From Bacteroidales bacterium (lineage in GTDB: Bacteria; Bacteroidota; Bacteroidia; Bacteroidales; WCHB1-69), in contig JAEERB010000003.1 in the NCBI GenBank assembly GCA_016285615.1, positions 1-63,308 on the forward strand: DNA of 63,308 nucleotides, in the 5' to 3' direction. How positions within the stretch are numbered: position 1 is the stretch's first letter; each line of letters begins with the position of its first letter. Positions 16,781-26,056 of this stretch are shown here, piece by piece. The notes beneath the pieces are model-generated. The model saw only the letters and a list, made by a program, of their open reading frames with translations, did not search any database and had not been told where the DNA came from. Made by a program: the position numbers and the translations under genes.

Positions 16781-17965
16781 CTAAAAGACTAACTTACCTG
16801 CACGATATGTGTGCAACACACGCCCCTGCAACTGCCAGCCAGCAAACGGCGTATTCTTTCCTTTTGACGCAAACTCCTTTGGATCAACAATATACTTCAT
16901 ATCAGTATCCACAATCGTTAGGTCAGCATCCATACCTACTTGAACACGCCCCTTGTTGAGTTTCATCATGGCCGAAGGTGTAGTTGACATTAGTTTAACC
17001 AATTGCGAAAGTGTTAGATGACCGGGGACAACCAGTTTGGTGTAACATAGTGAGAAAGCCAGTTCCAGTCCAGTCATACCAGGCGAACCATTCTGTTTAT
17101 CCTCCGCCGTATGGGGTGCATGGTCGGTCGAAATGGCATCCACCACCCCGCTCTGCATGGCGGCAATCAAGGCTTCCACATCCTCTTTTTCTCTAAAAGG
17201 AGGATTTACGCGATAATGGTTCACCTCCTCACCTGTGGCAGCAATATGATGCGGCGTCACCTCGCAAGTCACCTCCAAACCTTCCGCCTTGGCTCGAGCA
17301 ATGGCTTCAATAGCCTCCTTGGTGCTCACATGGCAGAAATGGATCCGTCCGCCAGTCTTGCGACACAAATCTATGTCTCTGAAAGTCATGGCGTTCTCGG
17401 CCTTGCGCATATCCACCTTACTATACTCGCTTTTCTCGGTGTGCGACATGATACCAATATGGCGTTCTTTGCAGATCAAAAAAATCTGCTCCATCACAGC
17501 ATCGTCATCTACGCCGCGACCATCATCGGTAACAAAAAGAATCTCATTCTTCTTTAATGGCAGAAGGTGACTAAAATCCTTCCCTTCCAGATTTTTGGTC
17601 ATGCTCAATGTCTGATTTGCAAAAATCAGACCCGTTGCTGCCACACGGCGTTGCACATCTTGAGCTTGCTCCAACGAACTGCACACCGGCTTGGTGTTGG
17701 GCATCAGGTTGACGGCCGTGTAACCACCACGGACTGCCGCATGACTACCCGTCACCACATCCTCTTTATGGGTCAGCCCGGGGTCACGAAAATGGACATG
17801 CAAATCGGTGAAGGCAGGCAACAGCGCACACGAAGTGCCCGCATAGTCATATTCCTCTTCGTCATGCAAGCCATGACCTATCTCGGCAATTTTACATGAC
17901 TCAACACGCACATCACCGATAAAATCCTGAGTATCATCTACTATTCGAATGTTTTTGATTACCAT
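16781..17965 (-). CDS. pyrC: Dihydroorotase (class I)
   Basis: Zinc amidohydrolase of pyrimidine synthesis (carbamoyl-aspartate to dihydroorotate). The metal motif DLHVHFRDPG (about residues 53-62), GGYTAVNLMPNT, and the second metal segment STDHAPH are present. Length 394 is smaller than typical class I (~425-440) but complete at both ends (MVIKNIRIVD, then GRVLHTYRAGKLVF). It is the first gene of a pyrC-xseA pair driven by a TAAATTTG element just upstream. Confidence 0.93.
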   Translation of the reverse strand: MVIKNIRIVDDTQDFIGDVRVESCKIAEIGHGLHDEEEYDYAGTSCALLPAFTDLHVHFRDPGLTHKEDVVTGSHAAVRGGYTAVNLMPNTKPVCSSLEQAQDVQRRVAATGLIFANQTLSMTKNLEGKDFSHLLPLKKNEILFVTDDGRGVDDDAVMEQIFLICKERHIGIMSHTEKSEYSKVDMRKAENAMTFRDIDLCRKTGGRIHFCHVSTKEAIEAIARAKAEGLEVTCEVTPHHIAATGEEVNHYRVNPPFREKEDVEALIAAMQSGVVDAISTDHAPHTAEDKQNGSPGMTGLELAFSLCYTKLVVPGHLTLSQLVKLMSTTPSAMMKLNKGRVQVGMDADLTIVDTDMKYIVDPKEFASKGKNTPFAGWQLQGRVLHTYRAGKLVF

Positions 17966-17987
17966 AATTTCTATTTTTATTGATTCG

Positions 17988-17995
17988 CAAATTTA
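17988..17995 (-). promoter_or_regulatory. TAnnTTTG -7 element for pyrC-xseA
   Basis: Minus-strand TAAATTTG, 22 bases before the pyrC ATG at 17965; exact match to the Bacteroidetes -7 consensus. Confidence 0.6.
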
Positions 17996-18097
17996 AAGAA
18001 AATGTACAAAACCAACACACCCTTCACCACCTAATCTTATGAAAAATGAACTGTTCGTAAATCCCTCAATTTAGGCAGCTAACAATCAATAATTTTG

Positions 18098-18105
18098 TAA
18101 TTTTG
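18098..18105 (+). promoter_or_regulatory. TAnnTTTG -7 element for the LolA-like/TamA-like operon
   Basis: TAATTTTG lies 75 bases before the preferred ATG at 18181 and divergent from the pyrC promoter. Confidence 0.5.
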
Positions 18106-18180
18106 CAGTTTTACTTTTAGGGTTTAAGATTGTCATAATATATAACAACTTACACCATGACAACCCAAAAGTCGAACAAC

Positions 18181-18819
18181 ATGAAAAAGCTATTCATCTT
18201 ACTGCTCATTTTGCTACCGGCAGCTGTCTTCGCACAAGACACTGACGGAGGCGCTACGCCGATTCTTAAAACATTGGCACAGAAATACAAAACCTACTCT
18301 GCTTTCAAAATCGACTATGCTTTAAAAGTGGAAAAAGAGAAGAAGACGCTCTCCTCATTTAGCGGCTCGCTCATCACTAAGGGCAACAAGTACTACTGCA
18401 CCTTCGACGACCAGACCTACTATTGCGACGGCGTTTCTTTGTGGACCTATCAGAAATCGACCAATGAAGTATCCATTTTTGAATACGATGAAGATGACGA
18501 CAACTTGATTAACCCCGCCAAACTGCTCGATGGTTGGGACAAAGAGTACCGCGCCAAATTCATCCGCGAGGAGTTCGTTGATGGCAACTACTACCAAATC
18601 ATTGATTTGATTCCTTTGAAATCCAAATCTTATTACAAAGTTCGTTTTAAGATTAACAAAGTAAAACAGACCATCGCCTCCATCACTCTGTTTGAAACCG
18701 ACAACACCACCTATACCTACTTGGTGAACAAATTCATTGCCAATCCTACCGTTGAAGATGCCACATTTGTCTTCAATGCCGCCAAATATCCTGGTGTGGA
18801 AGTCAATGATATGAGATAA
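18181..18819 (+). CDS. LolA-like outer-membrane lipoprotein carrier-family protein
   Basis: A 212-residue secreted protein. The ATG at 18181 gives a clean signal peptide (MKKLFILLLILLPAAVFAQ); an upstream ATG at 18157 would add eight polar residues and is disfavoured. The mature part shows the LolA/LolB-type half-barrel pattern: KTYSAFKIDYALKVE, SGSLITKGNKYYC, CDGVSLWTYQKSTNEVSIFE. LolA homologues ferry lipoproteins across the periplasm. The Bacteroidetes branch (LolA_2 type) is not proven to do so. The TamA-like gene follows after 11 bases. Confidence 0.8.
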   Translation: MKKLFILLLILLPAAVFAQDTDGGATPILKTLAQKYKTYSAFKIDYALKVEKEKKTLSSFSGSLITKGNKYYCTFDDQTYYCDGVSLWTYQKSTNEVSIFEYDEDDDNLINPAKLLDGWDKEYRAKFIREEFVDGNYYQIIDLIPLKSKSYYKVRFKINKVKQTIASITLFETDNTTYTYLVNKFIANPTVEDATFVFNAAKYPGVEVNDMR

Positions 18820-18830
18820 AAACAATACGG

Positions 18831-21221
18831 ATGAAGCAGCATCGACTCTTTCCCTTCTTACTGATTCTGATTATCGTGTGCAGTTCGTGCCATGTGACCA
18901 GACATTTGAAGGATGGAGAGTACATGCTCACCAAAAATGTGGTCAAAACAGACCTCAAAGATCCGCAATTCGACGACCTCTACTACTATGTGCGCCCAAC
19001 GCCCAACAAGAAGTTCATCGACCTTATCCCGTTCAAGACATGGTCGTATGTGGCATTCCAGCCCAAAGTGACCTACACTGCCGACGGTGACTCCATCGTG
19101 AAGGACAGCAAATTCCGCCAGAAAGTCCGCAACAAAGGGGAAGCGCCAGTGCTACTCGACTCTTCCGCCATCGATTATTCGGTCAACCAGCTCAAACTGG
19201 CCATGCTACAACGCGGATATTTCAATGCCGATGTTACCACTTCTCTCAAATTCAAAAAAGAGAAACAGCACAAGGTGAAGGTCATTTACAATGTCACCGC
19301 CAACACGGCTTATTATATCAATAAAATAAGCTATGTAATTGACATTCCGGAATATAAGAAAATCATTCTGCTCGACACAATCAACCGAGGCCTCAAAATA
19401 GGCAATCTGTACAACGAAAAAGAGCTGCTGGCAGAGCGGGAACGTATAACCAAACTGATTCGCAACAACGGCTATTTCTATGCCTCCAATGACATAATCC
19501 ATTTTGTCATCGATACACTGCGCACTTACTACCTGCCACATAAAAAAGGTAAAACCGTTGATATTGAGATCCATGTGGACTTTTCCAAAATCAGCGACCC
19601 TGAAATCAGGGACAAATACGCCTACAAGTTCCAGTTCAACGATGTCTATATCTACTCCAACTATCAATCCGGATTCGATTACAATCGCGAAAACAGCGAC
19701 CGTATCAAGTATCGCCGTGGCAAAAAGGACTCCACCTCCTACTACATCATTACCGAAAAGAACAGAATAAAGAAAAACGGACAATACAAACCGAGAAAAG
19801 ACTTCAAATACAAGATATTATCAGACAACATCTTAACAAAGAAAGGTTCCTCTTATACTGACGATGCCGTATCGCGTTCTTACAAGAAATTGAACGACCT
19901 TAACAACTTCAATTTCATCAATGTAGATGTCTCTGAGGTCATCTCTATGCGTGACACCCTCAACAAAACAGGCAAGCTCAACACAACTTACCGCCTAACA
20001 CGTAGCAAGTTACACTCATTAGCTGCCGAGATCGACTTGCGAAGTGACAAAGGTAACGTATCGCTTACCTACTCTAACAAGAACCTGTTCCGCAGCGCCG
20101 AGTTTTTCAATATAAACGTTTACGGCGGTGCCGATATCCAGTCACGACGCAACGAAGCCGGCAAACTGAAACTGGTTTCCGAAAACATCGATGCTGGTGG
20201 CGAGTTGTCAATTGATTTCAAGCGACTGCTCTTATTCCGAAGAACGCAAAAGATTGAGGCGGTTAGCTACGGCACCGCCATTAAAGCCGGTATCCACTTC
20301 CAGCAGGCGCCTCTCTATCAGCGCTGGCTTTTCAATGCGGCCATCACCTACCGATGGAGCCCCAACTACAAAATATCACACACTTTGGCGCCCATCGACA
20401 TCAGTGTCATAAATATCACCAATGAAGATCCATCCTTTTACGAGGTGCTCTCACGCTACTCCATCGCTTTTCAGAAAAAGTATCAGGACAACGTACTCTT
20501 CTCATTCAAATACACGCTACATAGCACTCCAACCATGCGCGATTCGCGTAACGAACTGCGCATACAGCTTAAATTGGAATCGTCGGGCATGTTCATCACC
20601 GGCATCAATGCCCTGGCCAACAAGATTAGCGGCAACGATAAGGAGTGGAGTTTCTTCGGACTGAAATACGCCAACTTCGAACTGGCCGAATTAGACCTTC
20701 GTTTCAAGCATAAAATCAACAAAAACAACGCTGTAGCCATGCGTTTCGACTTGGGTGTAGGCGTACCTATGTTCAACTCGGGAACGCTACCGTTTGAACG
20801 AAGTTTCTTCCTTGGCAACGCCAACAGTATGCGTGCATGGGAGTACCGTTCACTGGGTCCTGGCTCCTATTACTCTGAAGACCGAAAAGAACGAAGCGGC
20901 GACATCAAGATTGAGGTTAACTTGGAATACCGCGGTCCCATCTATAAATTCATCAAATTCGGCATTTTTGCCGATGCTGGCAACGTTTGGCTGACCAAGA
21001 AGAATGAAGATATGCCCAACGCTGAGTTCAACTTCACCCGCTTCTACAAAGAAATAGCACTCGGCGTAGGTGCCGGTCTACGACTGGATTTCAACTTCTT
21101 CCTCATCCGCTTTGATGTAGGTATGCCCATCTACGATCCCAATGAACTGGAGGGTGAACGCTGGATTGGTCAGATTAAGAAAATGCCCACTCTAAAATTC
21201 GCTATCGGCCATGCTTTCTAA
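18831..21221 (+). CDS. BamA/TamA-family outer-membrane protein with lipobox (TamL-like)
   Basis: A 796-residue Omp85-superfamily protein. The signal sequence ends in a lipobox (CSSC), which is the mark of the Bacteroidetes TamL lipoprotein variant. POTRA-like segments (residues about 100-210, INKISYVIDIPEYKK, KEKELLAERERITKLIRNNGYF) precede the 16-strand barrel, which ends in a C-terminal Phe (KFAIGHAF) as expected for Bam-recognised barrels. The barrel motif NSMRAWEYRSLGPG corresponds to the VRGF/Y lid-lock region. No tamB is adjacent. It overlaps the helicase gene by 11 bases. Confidence 0.85.
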   Translation: MKQHRLFPFLLILIIVCSSCHVTRHLKDGEYMLTKNVVKTDLKDPQFDDLYYYVRPTPNKKFIDLIPFKTWSYVAFQPKVTYTADGDSIVKDSKFRQKVRNKGEAPVLLDSSAIDYSVNQLKLAMLQRGYFNADVTTSLKFKKEKQHKVKVIYNVTANTAYYINKISYVIDIPEYKKIILLDTINRGLKIGNLYNEKELLAERERITKLIRNNGYFYASNDIIHFVIDTLRTYYLPHKKGKTVDIEIHVDFSKISDPEIRDKYAYKFQFNDVYIYSNYQSGFDYNRENSDRIKYRRGKKDSTSYYIITEKNRIKKNGQYKPRKDFKYKILSDNILTKKGSSYTDDAVSRSYKKLNDLNNFNFINVDVSEVISMRDTLNKTGKLNTTYRLTRSKLHSLAAEIDLRSDKGNVSLTYSNKNLFRSAEFFNINVYGGADIQSRRNEAGKLKLVSENIDAGGELSIDFKRLLLFRRTQKIEAVSYGTAIKAGIHFQQAPLYQRWLFNAAITYRWSPNYKISHTLAPIDISVINITNEDPSFYEVLSRYSIAFQKKYQDNVLFSFKYTLHSTPTMRDSRNELRIQLKLESSGMFITGINALANKISGNDKEWSFFGLKYANFELAELDLRFKHKINKNNAVAMRFDLGVGVPMFNSGTLPFERSFFLGNANSMRAWEYRSLGPGSYYSEDRKERSGDIKIEVNLEYRGPIYKFIKFGIFADAGNVWLTKKNEDMPNAEFNFTRFYKEIALGVGAGLRLDFNFFLIRFDVGMPIYDPNELEGERWIGQIKKMPTLKFAIGHAF

Positions 21222-22632
21222 GACGGAATTCGAAGAATTGTTTCGTGCACAAATTCCCTTTGAACCCACATCCGGGCAGTCGGAAGCGATTGGCAAGCTA
21301 TCCTCTTTTGTTTGTGAAAAATCTGAGAACCAATTATTTATACTCAAAGGTTATGCCGGCACAGGCAAAACCACGTTGGTCAGTGCGCTGGTCAACGCCC
21401 TGGATGCTGTGCATAGCCGAACCATCCTGCTCGCCCCCACAGGACGAGCTGCCAAGGTGTTCTCTGTCTATTCGGGCAAGAAAGCCTACACCATCCACAA
21501 ACATCTCTATCGGGTGCAAGTAAAGGACGGCATAGCCCAATTCAAACGCAAGGAGAACAAAGCCTGCAACACGCTGTTTATCGTGGACGAGGTGTCGATG
21601 ATTGGCAATAGCAACCAAGGCGACAGCCTCATCGGCTCACACAGTTTGCTCGACGACCTGTTCGACTTTGTCTTTGAAGGTGAAAACTGCAAAATCCTGT
21701 TTATTGGCGATGATGCACAGTTGCCACCCGTCGGCTCTGAGGAGAGTCCCGCATTGGATGTTGAATTCCTCAACAGCTTGTATCATCTTAACATACAGCA
21801 ATTCCAACTTACTGAAGTTGTCAGACAAGCCTATGATTCGGGTATTTTATTCAATGCCAATATCTTGCGAAGTAAAATAGGCACTGGGGATTTCTTTCCT
21901 CCATTATTCAGCCAGAAGCCTTACCCCGATTTCCAACGTATCAACGGAGGCGAATTGGAGGAAGAACTCAACACGCTGTTCAGTCGTAACGATGAAGATG
22001 ATATTGTCATCATAACACGCTCAAACAAAAGAGCCTACATCTTCAATCGTGAAATACGGAATCGCATCTTATATCGCGAAAACGAAATCGCTACGGGCGA
22101 CTTCCTTATGGCGGTAAAAAACAACTACTACTGGCTGGACGAAGACTCGGAGGCCGGCTTCATCGCCAACGGTGACATTATGGAGATCCTGGCCATCAAC
22201 AAGCAAATCGAGCTTTATGGCTTCCACTTCGCCGATGTAACCGTACGCTTGTGCGACTACCCCAACTATCCCCACATCGACATCCGCATCATCCTTGAAA
22301 GCCTCTCCTGCGAGGGCGCATCGCTGAGCGGCGAACAAAACCACCAGCTATATCTCGCTGTGGCAGAAGATTATGCAGATATCGCCTCCAAGCGACAGCG
22401 CTACCTGAAAATCAAGAACGACCCCTATTTGAATGCGGTACAAGTCAAGTACTCGTATGCACTTACCTGCCACAAAACACAGGGCGGACAGTGGAAAAAC
22501 GTCCTCATCGACAGTCCCTACCTTAAGGACGGTGTGGCAGACAAAGAATACTTGCGGTGGCTCTATACCGCAGTAACACGAGCCACCGACAAGGTGTATT
22601 TAATAAATTTTGATGATCAGATGTTTGCCTAA
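21211..22632 (+). CDS. RecD-like ATP-dependent DNA helicase (AAA_30/UvrD_C_2)
   Basis: A 473-residue superfamily 1 helicase: Walker A GYAGTGKT (47-54), APTGRAAKVF motif Ia, Walker B-type FIVDEVSM, GDDAQLPPVG motif III, and the C-terminal TCHKTQGGQWKN / RWLYTAVTRA motifs of UvrD_C_2. It is the stand-alone short form common in Bacteroidetes rather than the RecBCD subunit. It starts within the 3' end of the TamA-like gene, so the two are translationally linked without an obvious functional tie. Confidence 0.88.
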   Translation: MLSKTEFEELFRAQIPFEPTSGQSEAIGKLSSFVCEKSENQLFILKGYAGTGKTTLVSALVNALDAVHSRTILLAPTGRAAKVFSVYSGKKAYTIHKHLYRVQVKDGIAQFKRKENKACNTLFIVDEVSMIGNSNQGDSLIGSHSLLDDLFDFVFEGENCKILFIGDDAQLPPVGSEESPALDVEFLNSLYHLNIQQFQLTEVVRQAYDSGILFNANILRSKIGTGDFFPPLFSQKPYPDFQRINGGELEEELNTLFSRNDEDDIVIITRSNKRAYIFNREIRNRILYRENEIATGDFLMAVKNNYYWLDEDSEAGFIANGDIMEILAINKQIELYGFHFADVTVRLCDYPNYPHIDIRIILESLSCEGASLSGEQNHQLYLAVAEDYADIASKRQRYLKIKNDPYLNAVQVKYSYALTCHKTQGGQWKNVLIDSPYLKDGVADKEYLRWLYTAVTRATDKVYLINFDDQMFA

Positions 22633-22638
22633 GACGGC

Positions 22639-24078
22639 TTAGAATTTGAAGCCGATGGTTGCCATGATGCGGTGACCCAAAGTGCGGTTGTACACTTCAT
22701 TCACATTTTCTGAATCATAGAACCAGTAGCTGTCTTTGGAAATCTTGCATTGGTAAGCCATGTCAAAGAAGAGATGGTTGCCGCGCAAGCCGAAACCTGC
22801 TGAAGCAATGTGGACGGCACCATGGTTCAATTGTTCTTTATAGGGCGAACTCTTGAAGTTGTAACCGGCACGCAGCAAGAAATGTTGTGAAACATTCACT
22901 TCGGCACCGATGCGGGCGATGTGCGACGAACCATACTTTTTCTGGATGTTGGCGTTCTCTTCCATAAAGAGATATTCGTCAGACTGCATGTGGGCCATGC
23001 CATAGTTCACATATTCATACTCGGCACTTACGAAGGCGCGACGTTGGATGAGGAAGGCCACATTACCCATCACTCTGAACGGCGTTGACAAAGAATAGCG
23101 GAAGGCGTTTTCGTAATTAAACTCGCCCGAGTTACCACCATTGTCATAATTTGAAATCATCTCTCTATAGAAATAGTCTTTCATATTGTTATAGTAAGTC
23201 GGCGTGTGAATGGCGGCGCCGATGCGCATGAAAGCCACGGGTTGGTACAGGATACCGAACTTGAAGTTAATACCGGTACCGCTTACGGTCAACTTGTCGT
23301 TCACATCAAACGATGTAAAGGCCTCAACCTCATCATTGTCATCCATTTCGCTATATCTGGAAATCTCCTCATAGCTCAGGAAGGGTACACCTATCGTGGC
23401 ACCAATGAACAATTTGTCGCAATAGTTGGTACCTATCGAGAAGTTCATCTCGTCGATACCGCCTTTGGTCAGACGATATTTGTACTGGCGCACATCACGA
23501 CCTTCAAACTCGCTCCAATAGCGGTCGGTCGTACCCGAGCATGTGTCAATCACCCACGTGTTGAATGCCAGTCGTGCGTCACCCGACAGTTTGTCGGCCG
23601 TGGTACCGTTAGCCACGCCTAAGAAAGCATCTGCCATCGTTGAGCCACCGCCCATGCCAGTAGCTGTCGATAGTCCATTGAAATCGTAGATGCGGTTGTA
23701 GCCGAAGCCAAACTGCAAGCCCACGAACTTCTCTGACAGGTTGGGCAGGGCGAAGATGGCACCCACGTTGCTAACGCTATAGCGTGTTTTACGACTCCGT
23801 GTCGATTCGCCATTATAGGTAGTTGTATTGTTGTTAATCGTTACCACTACGGGGGTAACCGAGATCTCGCTCTTCTTGAAAACGCCTATGGATGCAGGGT
23901 TAGTAGCCAGGGCCGAGTAGTCGGCTCCCACGGCGCCAAAAGCGCCACCTGCTCCCACAAAGCGTGCTGTTCCGCTCCAATCTATCTGCGAAAATCTGAA
24001 TGCGTCCATATCACTCTGCGCCTTCAGGCCAATCATGCCGGCCATCAGCAATGCGCCTATTAAAACTATTCTTTTCAT
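22639..24078 (-). CDS. OmpP1/FadL/TodX-family outer-membrane protein
   Basis: A 479-residue protein with signal peptide (about 20 residues, ending LKAQ) and the FadL-like N-terminal hatch: ARFVGAGGAFGAVGADYSALATNPA. Alternating hydrophobic beta-strands fill the rest, and the chain ends in aromatic KF. The family forms 14-stranded barrels that admit hydrophobic compounds; the substrate here is unknown. It follows the repeat-rich lipoprotein gene by 60 bases on the same strand and may share its promoter. It is convergent with the helicase gene, with 6 bases between stops. Confidence 0.82.
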   Translation of the reverse strand: MKRIVLIGALLMAGMIGLKAQSDMDAFRFSQIDWSGTARFVGAGGAFGAVGADYSALATNPASIGVFKKSEISVTPVVVTINNNTTTYNGESTRSRKTRYSVSNVGAIFALPNLSEKFVGLQFGFGYNRIYDFNGLSTATGMGGGSTMADAFLGVANGTTADKLSGDARLAFNTWVIDTCSGTTDRYWSEFEGRDVRQYKYRLTKGGIDEMNFSIGTNYCDKLFIGATIGVPFLSYEEISRYSEMDDNDEVEAFTSFDVNDKLTVSGTGINFKFGILYQPVAFMRIGAAIHTPTYYNNMKDYFYREMISNYDNGGNSGEFNYENAFRYSLSTPFRVMGNVAFLIQRRAFVSAEYEYVNYGMAHMQSDEYLFMEENANIQKKYGSSHIARIGAEVNVSQHFLLRAGYNFKSSPYKEQLNHGAVHIASAGFGLRGNHLFFDMAYQCKISKDSYWFYDSENVNEVYNRTLGHRIMATIGFKF

Positions 24079-24138
24079 GATTCTCTGGTTTTTAGATTGT
24101 TAGTAATTGAACTTCTTTAACTGACAACTCTTTTAAGA

Positions 24139-25956
24139 TTATCTCGGAGAGTAGCCTCTGCTGCTGCTTGAGCTAGAAGAGGAGTGATATGAAGAAGATG
24201 AAGAGTGGCTAGGTGAAGAGTAGCTCGAAGAGGAGTGACTCGGTGATGAGTAGGATGATCTGCTAGAGCTTGAAGGTGTGTAGCTTGAGCGACTTGAACT
24301 CGACGGAGTGTAACTTCTGCTCGAACTTGAAGGAGTGTACGAAGAGCGGCTTGAGCTCGAGGGAGTATAGCTTCTTGATGAAGAGCTGTTAGAGTTGTAG
24401 GTACTACGGCTTGACGAGCTATTTGAAGGAGTGTAGGTAGAGCGGCTCGATGAACTGGGCGTATAGTTGCTTCTGCTGGAGCTTGAAGGTGTGTAACTTC
24501 TACTCGAAGAGCTGCTTGACGGAGTGTACGAGCGCGAGGGGTTAGAATAGGTAGGAACCGTAGTGTTCGAGTTTTTAGGAGTATAAGTCGGTGTAGTACG
24601 TGCGTTGGTCGGTCTGTATGAGTCAGTGCTTGATTGTCTGTAGGTAGGAGTTGTCGTGTTGTTTCTATAAGTCGGCGTAGCAGTTGAGCCATTTACTCTG
24701 TTGGTCGGCGTAGCCGAAGGAGTAGTGGTCGTTCTGGAAGTTGAAGGCACTGTACTGTTGTTATAAGTAGAAGTTGAAGTAGAAGGTCTCACAGTGGGAC
24801 GAGTTGTAGAGCTGTTGCCAGTGCTGGTGTTAGGTCTTACCGTAGGTGAAACCGCCGAAGAGTTGGTAGTAGTAGTGCTTGTCGAGGGGGTATAGGTGCT
24901 ACGCGAGGTTGAAGGAGTGGTTGTCGTTCTACTCGTGGTAGTGGTAGCGCTGGGAACCGTTCTGGAAGTAGTAGTTGTTGTAGTAGTGGGGGTAGTCACC
25001 TTGTTGGTAGCTGTCGGGGCGGCCGGACGAGCATTGATATTGGTGTTGCTGCTTGTTGTAGTAGCGCTCGTAGTGGCAGGAGAGGTTCTGTTGGTGGTTT
25101 TCGGGCCGCCACTGACGGCTGTGCCGCGACTTACGCCAAGCGTGTTAGTAGCTATCATGTTATCATATTTTTCGTTGAAACTTGCCGGGTAGGCAGATCT
25201 TGCGATGGAACCATTGTCAGTCGTGGTAGATGACCTGCTACCATCGCCCGGGCGTGCGCCGCGTGTGCTTGAAGGCTTCGTGTTGGTAGCACCCACGTTG
25301 CTTCTGTGACCGAAGAAGTAGGTGTTGCTCTTGTCGAAGCTGTTGTGGTAGTAGTCGGCATATCTGCCAGCATAGTAACCATCGTAGTAACCGTGGTTGT
25401 AACCTGCCCAGTAGCTATCGCGATAAGGATGGTGGCAACCCCAGCCCCAGCCGTAGCAGAAGCCGTAGTCGTAGTAGCCGTATCCGTAGTAGTAGGGACG
25501 ATAGTAGTATGACGGCCACCACCAGTTGTAACCGAGGTAGATGCTCATACCCCAGCTAGAGGGATAGTAGTCGTACCAGTACATGTTGGTGAAGTAGGGA
25601 TCGTAGTATGACCAGCCGCAGGGATAGTGCGAGTGGAAACGACGCAGACGAGAAGTGTAGTAGTAGTCATAGTAATCGTCGCTATCATAGTAGTAGTTGT
25701 TGGTGATATAAGTGTTGCCATTCTCGTCGTAATAGGTTTCCGAGTTTGAATAGTTGAGTGTCGGATCCTCGGCGTAAGCCCCACTTTCATCCTCCGCATA
25801 CACATTCTCATTCGTAGCCGGTGCCGGCGTAGTTTTCTTATATTGAGAACTATAAGAGGGGGTATAAATATCATCATAATAGGTAATGTACTGTACCGTG
25901 CATGAAGATGCGACGAATGCTGTCAGTACCATAAGGATTAAAATTTGTTTTTTCAT
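24139..25956 (-). CDS. Large lipoprotein with Tyr/Trp-rich middle and Ser/Thr repeat tail
   Basis: I do not recognise a named family. The start at 25956 is fixed by a strong AAAGGAGG site 6 bases upstream and by a lipoprotein signal (lipobox ASSC, Cys 19); 605 residues. Residues about 85-215 are extraordinarily rich in Tyr, Gly and Trp. A Thr/Pro/Ser-rich low-complexity stretch follows, and the last about 130 residues are tandem units close to SSSSRSYTP. Acidic segments lie near the N-terminus. It could be a surface adhesin-like or cell-wall-associated stalk. Repeats suggest length variation between strains. The downstream gene is OmpP1/FadL-like. Confidence 0.7.
   Translation of the reverse strand: MKKQILILMVLTAFVASSCTVQYITYYDDIYTPSYSSQYKKTTPAPATNENVYAEDESGAYAEDPTLNYSNSETYYDENGNTYITNNYYYDSDDYYDYYYTSRLRRFHSHYPCGWSYYDPYFTNMYWYDYYPSSWGMSIYLGYNWWWPSYYYRPYYYGYGYYDYGFCYGWGWGCHHPYRDSYWAGYNHGYYDGYYAGRYADYYHNSFDKSNTYFFGHRSNVGATNTKPSSTRGARPGDGSRSSTTTDNGSIARSAYPASFNEKYDNMIATNTLGVSRGTAVSGGPKTTNRTSPATTSATTTSSNTNINARPAAPTATNKVTTPTTTTTTTSRTVPSATTTTSRTTTTPSTSRSTYTPSTSTTTTNSSAVSPTVRPNTSTGNSSTTRPTVRPSTSTSTYNNSTVPSTSRTTTTPSATPTNRVNGSTATPTYRNNTTTPTYRQSSTDSYRPTNARTTPTYTPKNSNTTVPTYSNPSRSYTPSSSSSSRSYTPSSSSRSNYTPSSSSRSTYTPSNSSSSRSTYNSNSSSSRSYTPSSSSRSSYTPSSSSRSYTPSSSSRSSYTPSSSSRSSYSSPSHSSSSYSSPSHSSSSSYHSSSSSSSSRGYSPR
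24180..24535 (-). repeat. In-frame tandem repeats encoding Ser-rich units
   Basis: About nine to eleven degenerate copies of a unit near SSSSRSYTP, read in frame inside the lipoprotein gene. DNA copies differ in codon choice for Ser (both AGC/AGT and TCN), so the repeat is older than a simple recent slippage or is kept by protein-level selection. Confidence 0.75.
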
Positions 25957-25962
25957 GATGAA

Positions 25963-25967
25963 CCTCC
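25963..25967 (-). promoter_or_regulatory. Strong Shine-Dalgarno site deciding the lipoprotein start
   Basis: Minus-strand GGAGG (within AAAAGGAGGTT) 6 bases before the ATG at 25956. Good Shine-Dalgarno sites are rare in this window, so this one is notable and excludes the upstream in-frame start. Confidence 0.75.
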
Positions 25968-25991
25968 TTTTATTTAGGTTGTTTATTTTTT

Positions 25992-25999
25992 TATCTTTG
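25992..25999 (+). promoter_or_regulatory. TAnnTTTG -7 element for proS
   Basis: TATCTTTG, 57 bases before the proS ATG. It lies about 20 bases from the opposing element of the lipoprotein gene, so the two promoters face each other in overlapping DNA. Confidence 0.6.
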
Positions 26000-26019
26000 C
26001 ATTTCAATTTTTAAGACTA

Positions 26020-26027
26020 CAAAAGTA
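26020..26027 (-). promoter_or_regulatory. TAnnTTTG -7 element for the repeat-rich lipoprotein
   Basis: Minus-strand TACTTTTG, giving a leader of about 55 bases that carries the strong Shine-Dalgarno site. Confidence 0.5.
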
Positions 26028-26056
26028 ACGAAAAGTTAATTATCTACAGAAGAAAT

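Noticed and set aside
24117..24692. 191-codon open frame rich in Leu, Thr and Gln on the minus strand
   Set aside because: It is the Ser-repeat DNA of the lipoprotein gene read in another frame; repeats keep stops out. No ribosome-binding site or family match.
24896..25192. 98-codon Val-rich plus-strand frame
   Set aside because: Antisense of the Thr-rich stretch of the lipoprotein (ACN codons read back as NGT), giving a poly-Val artefact.
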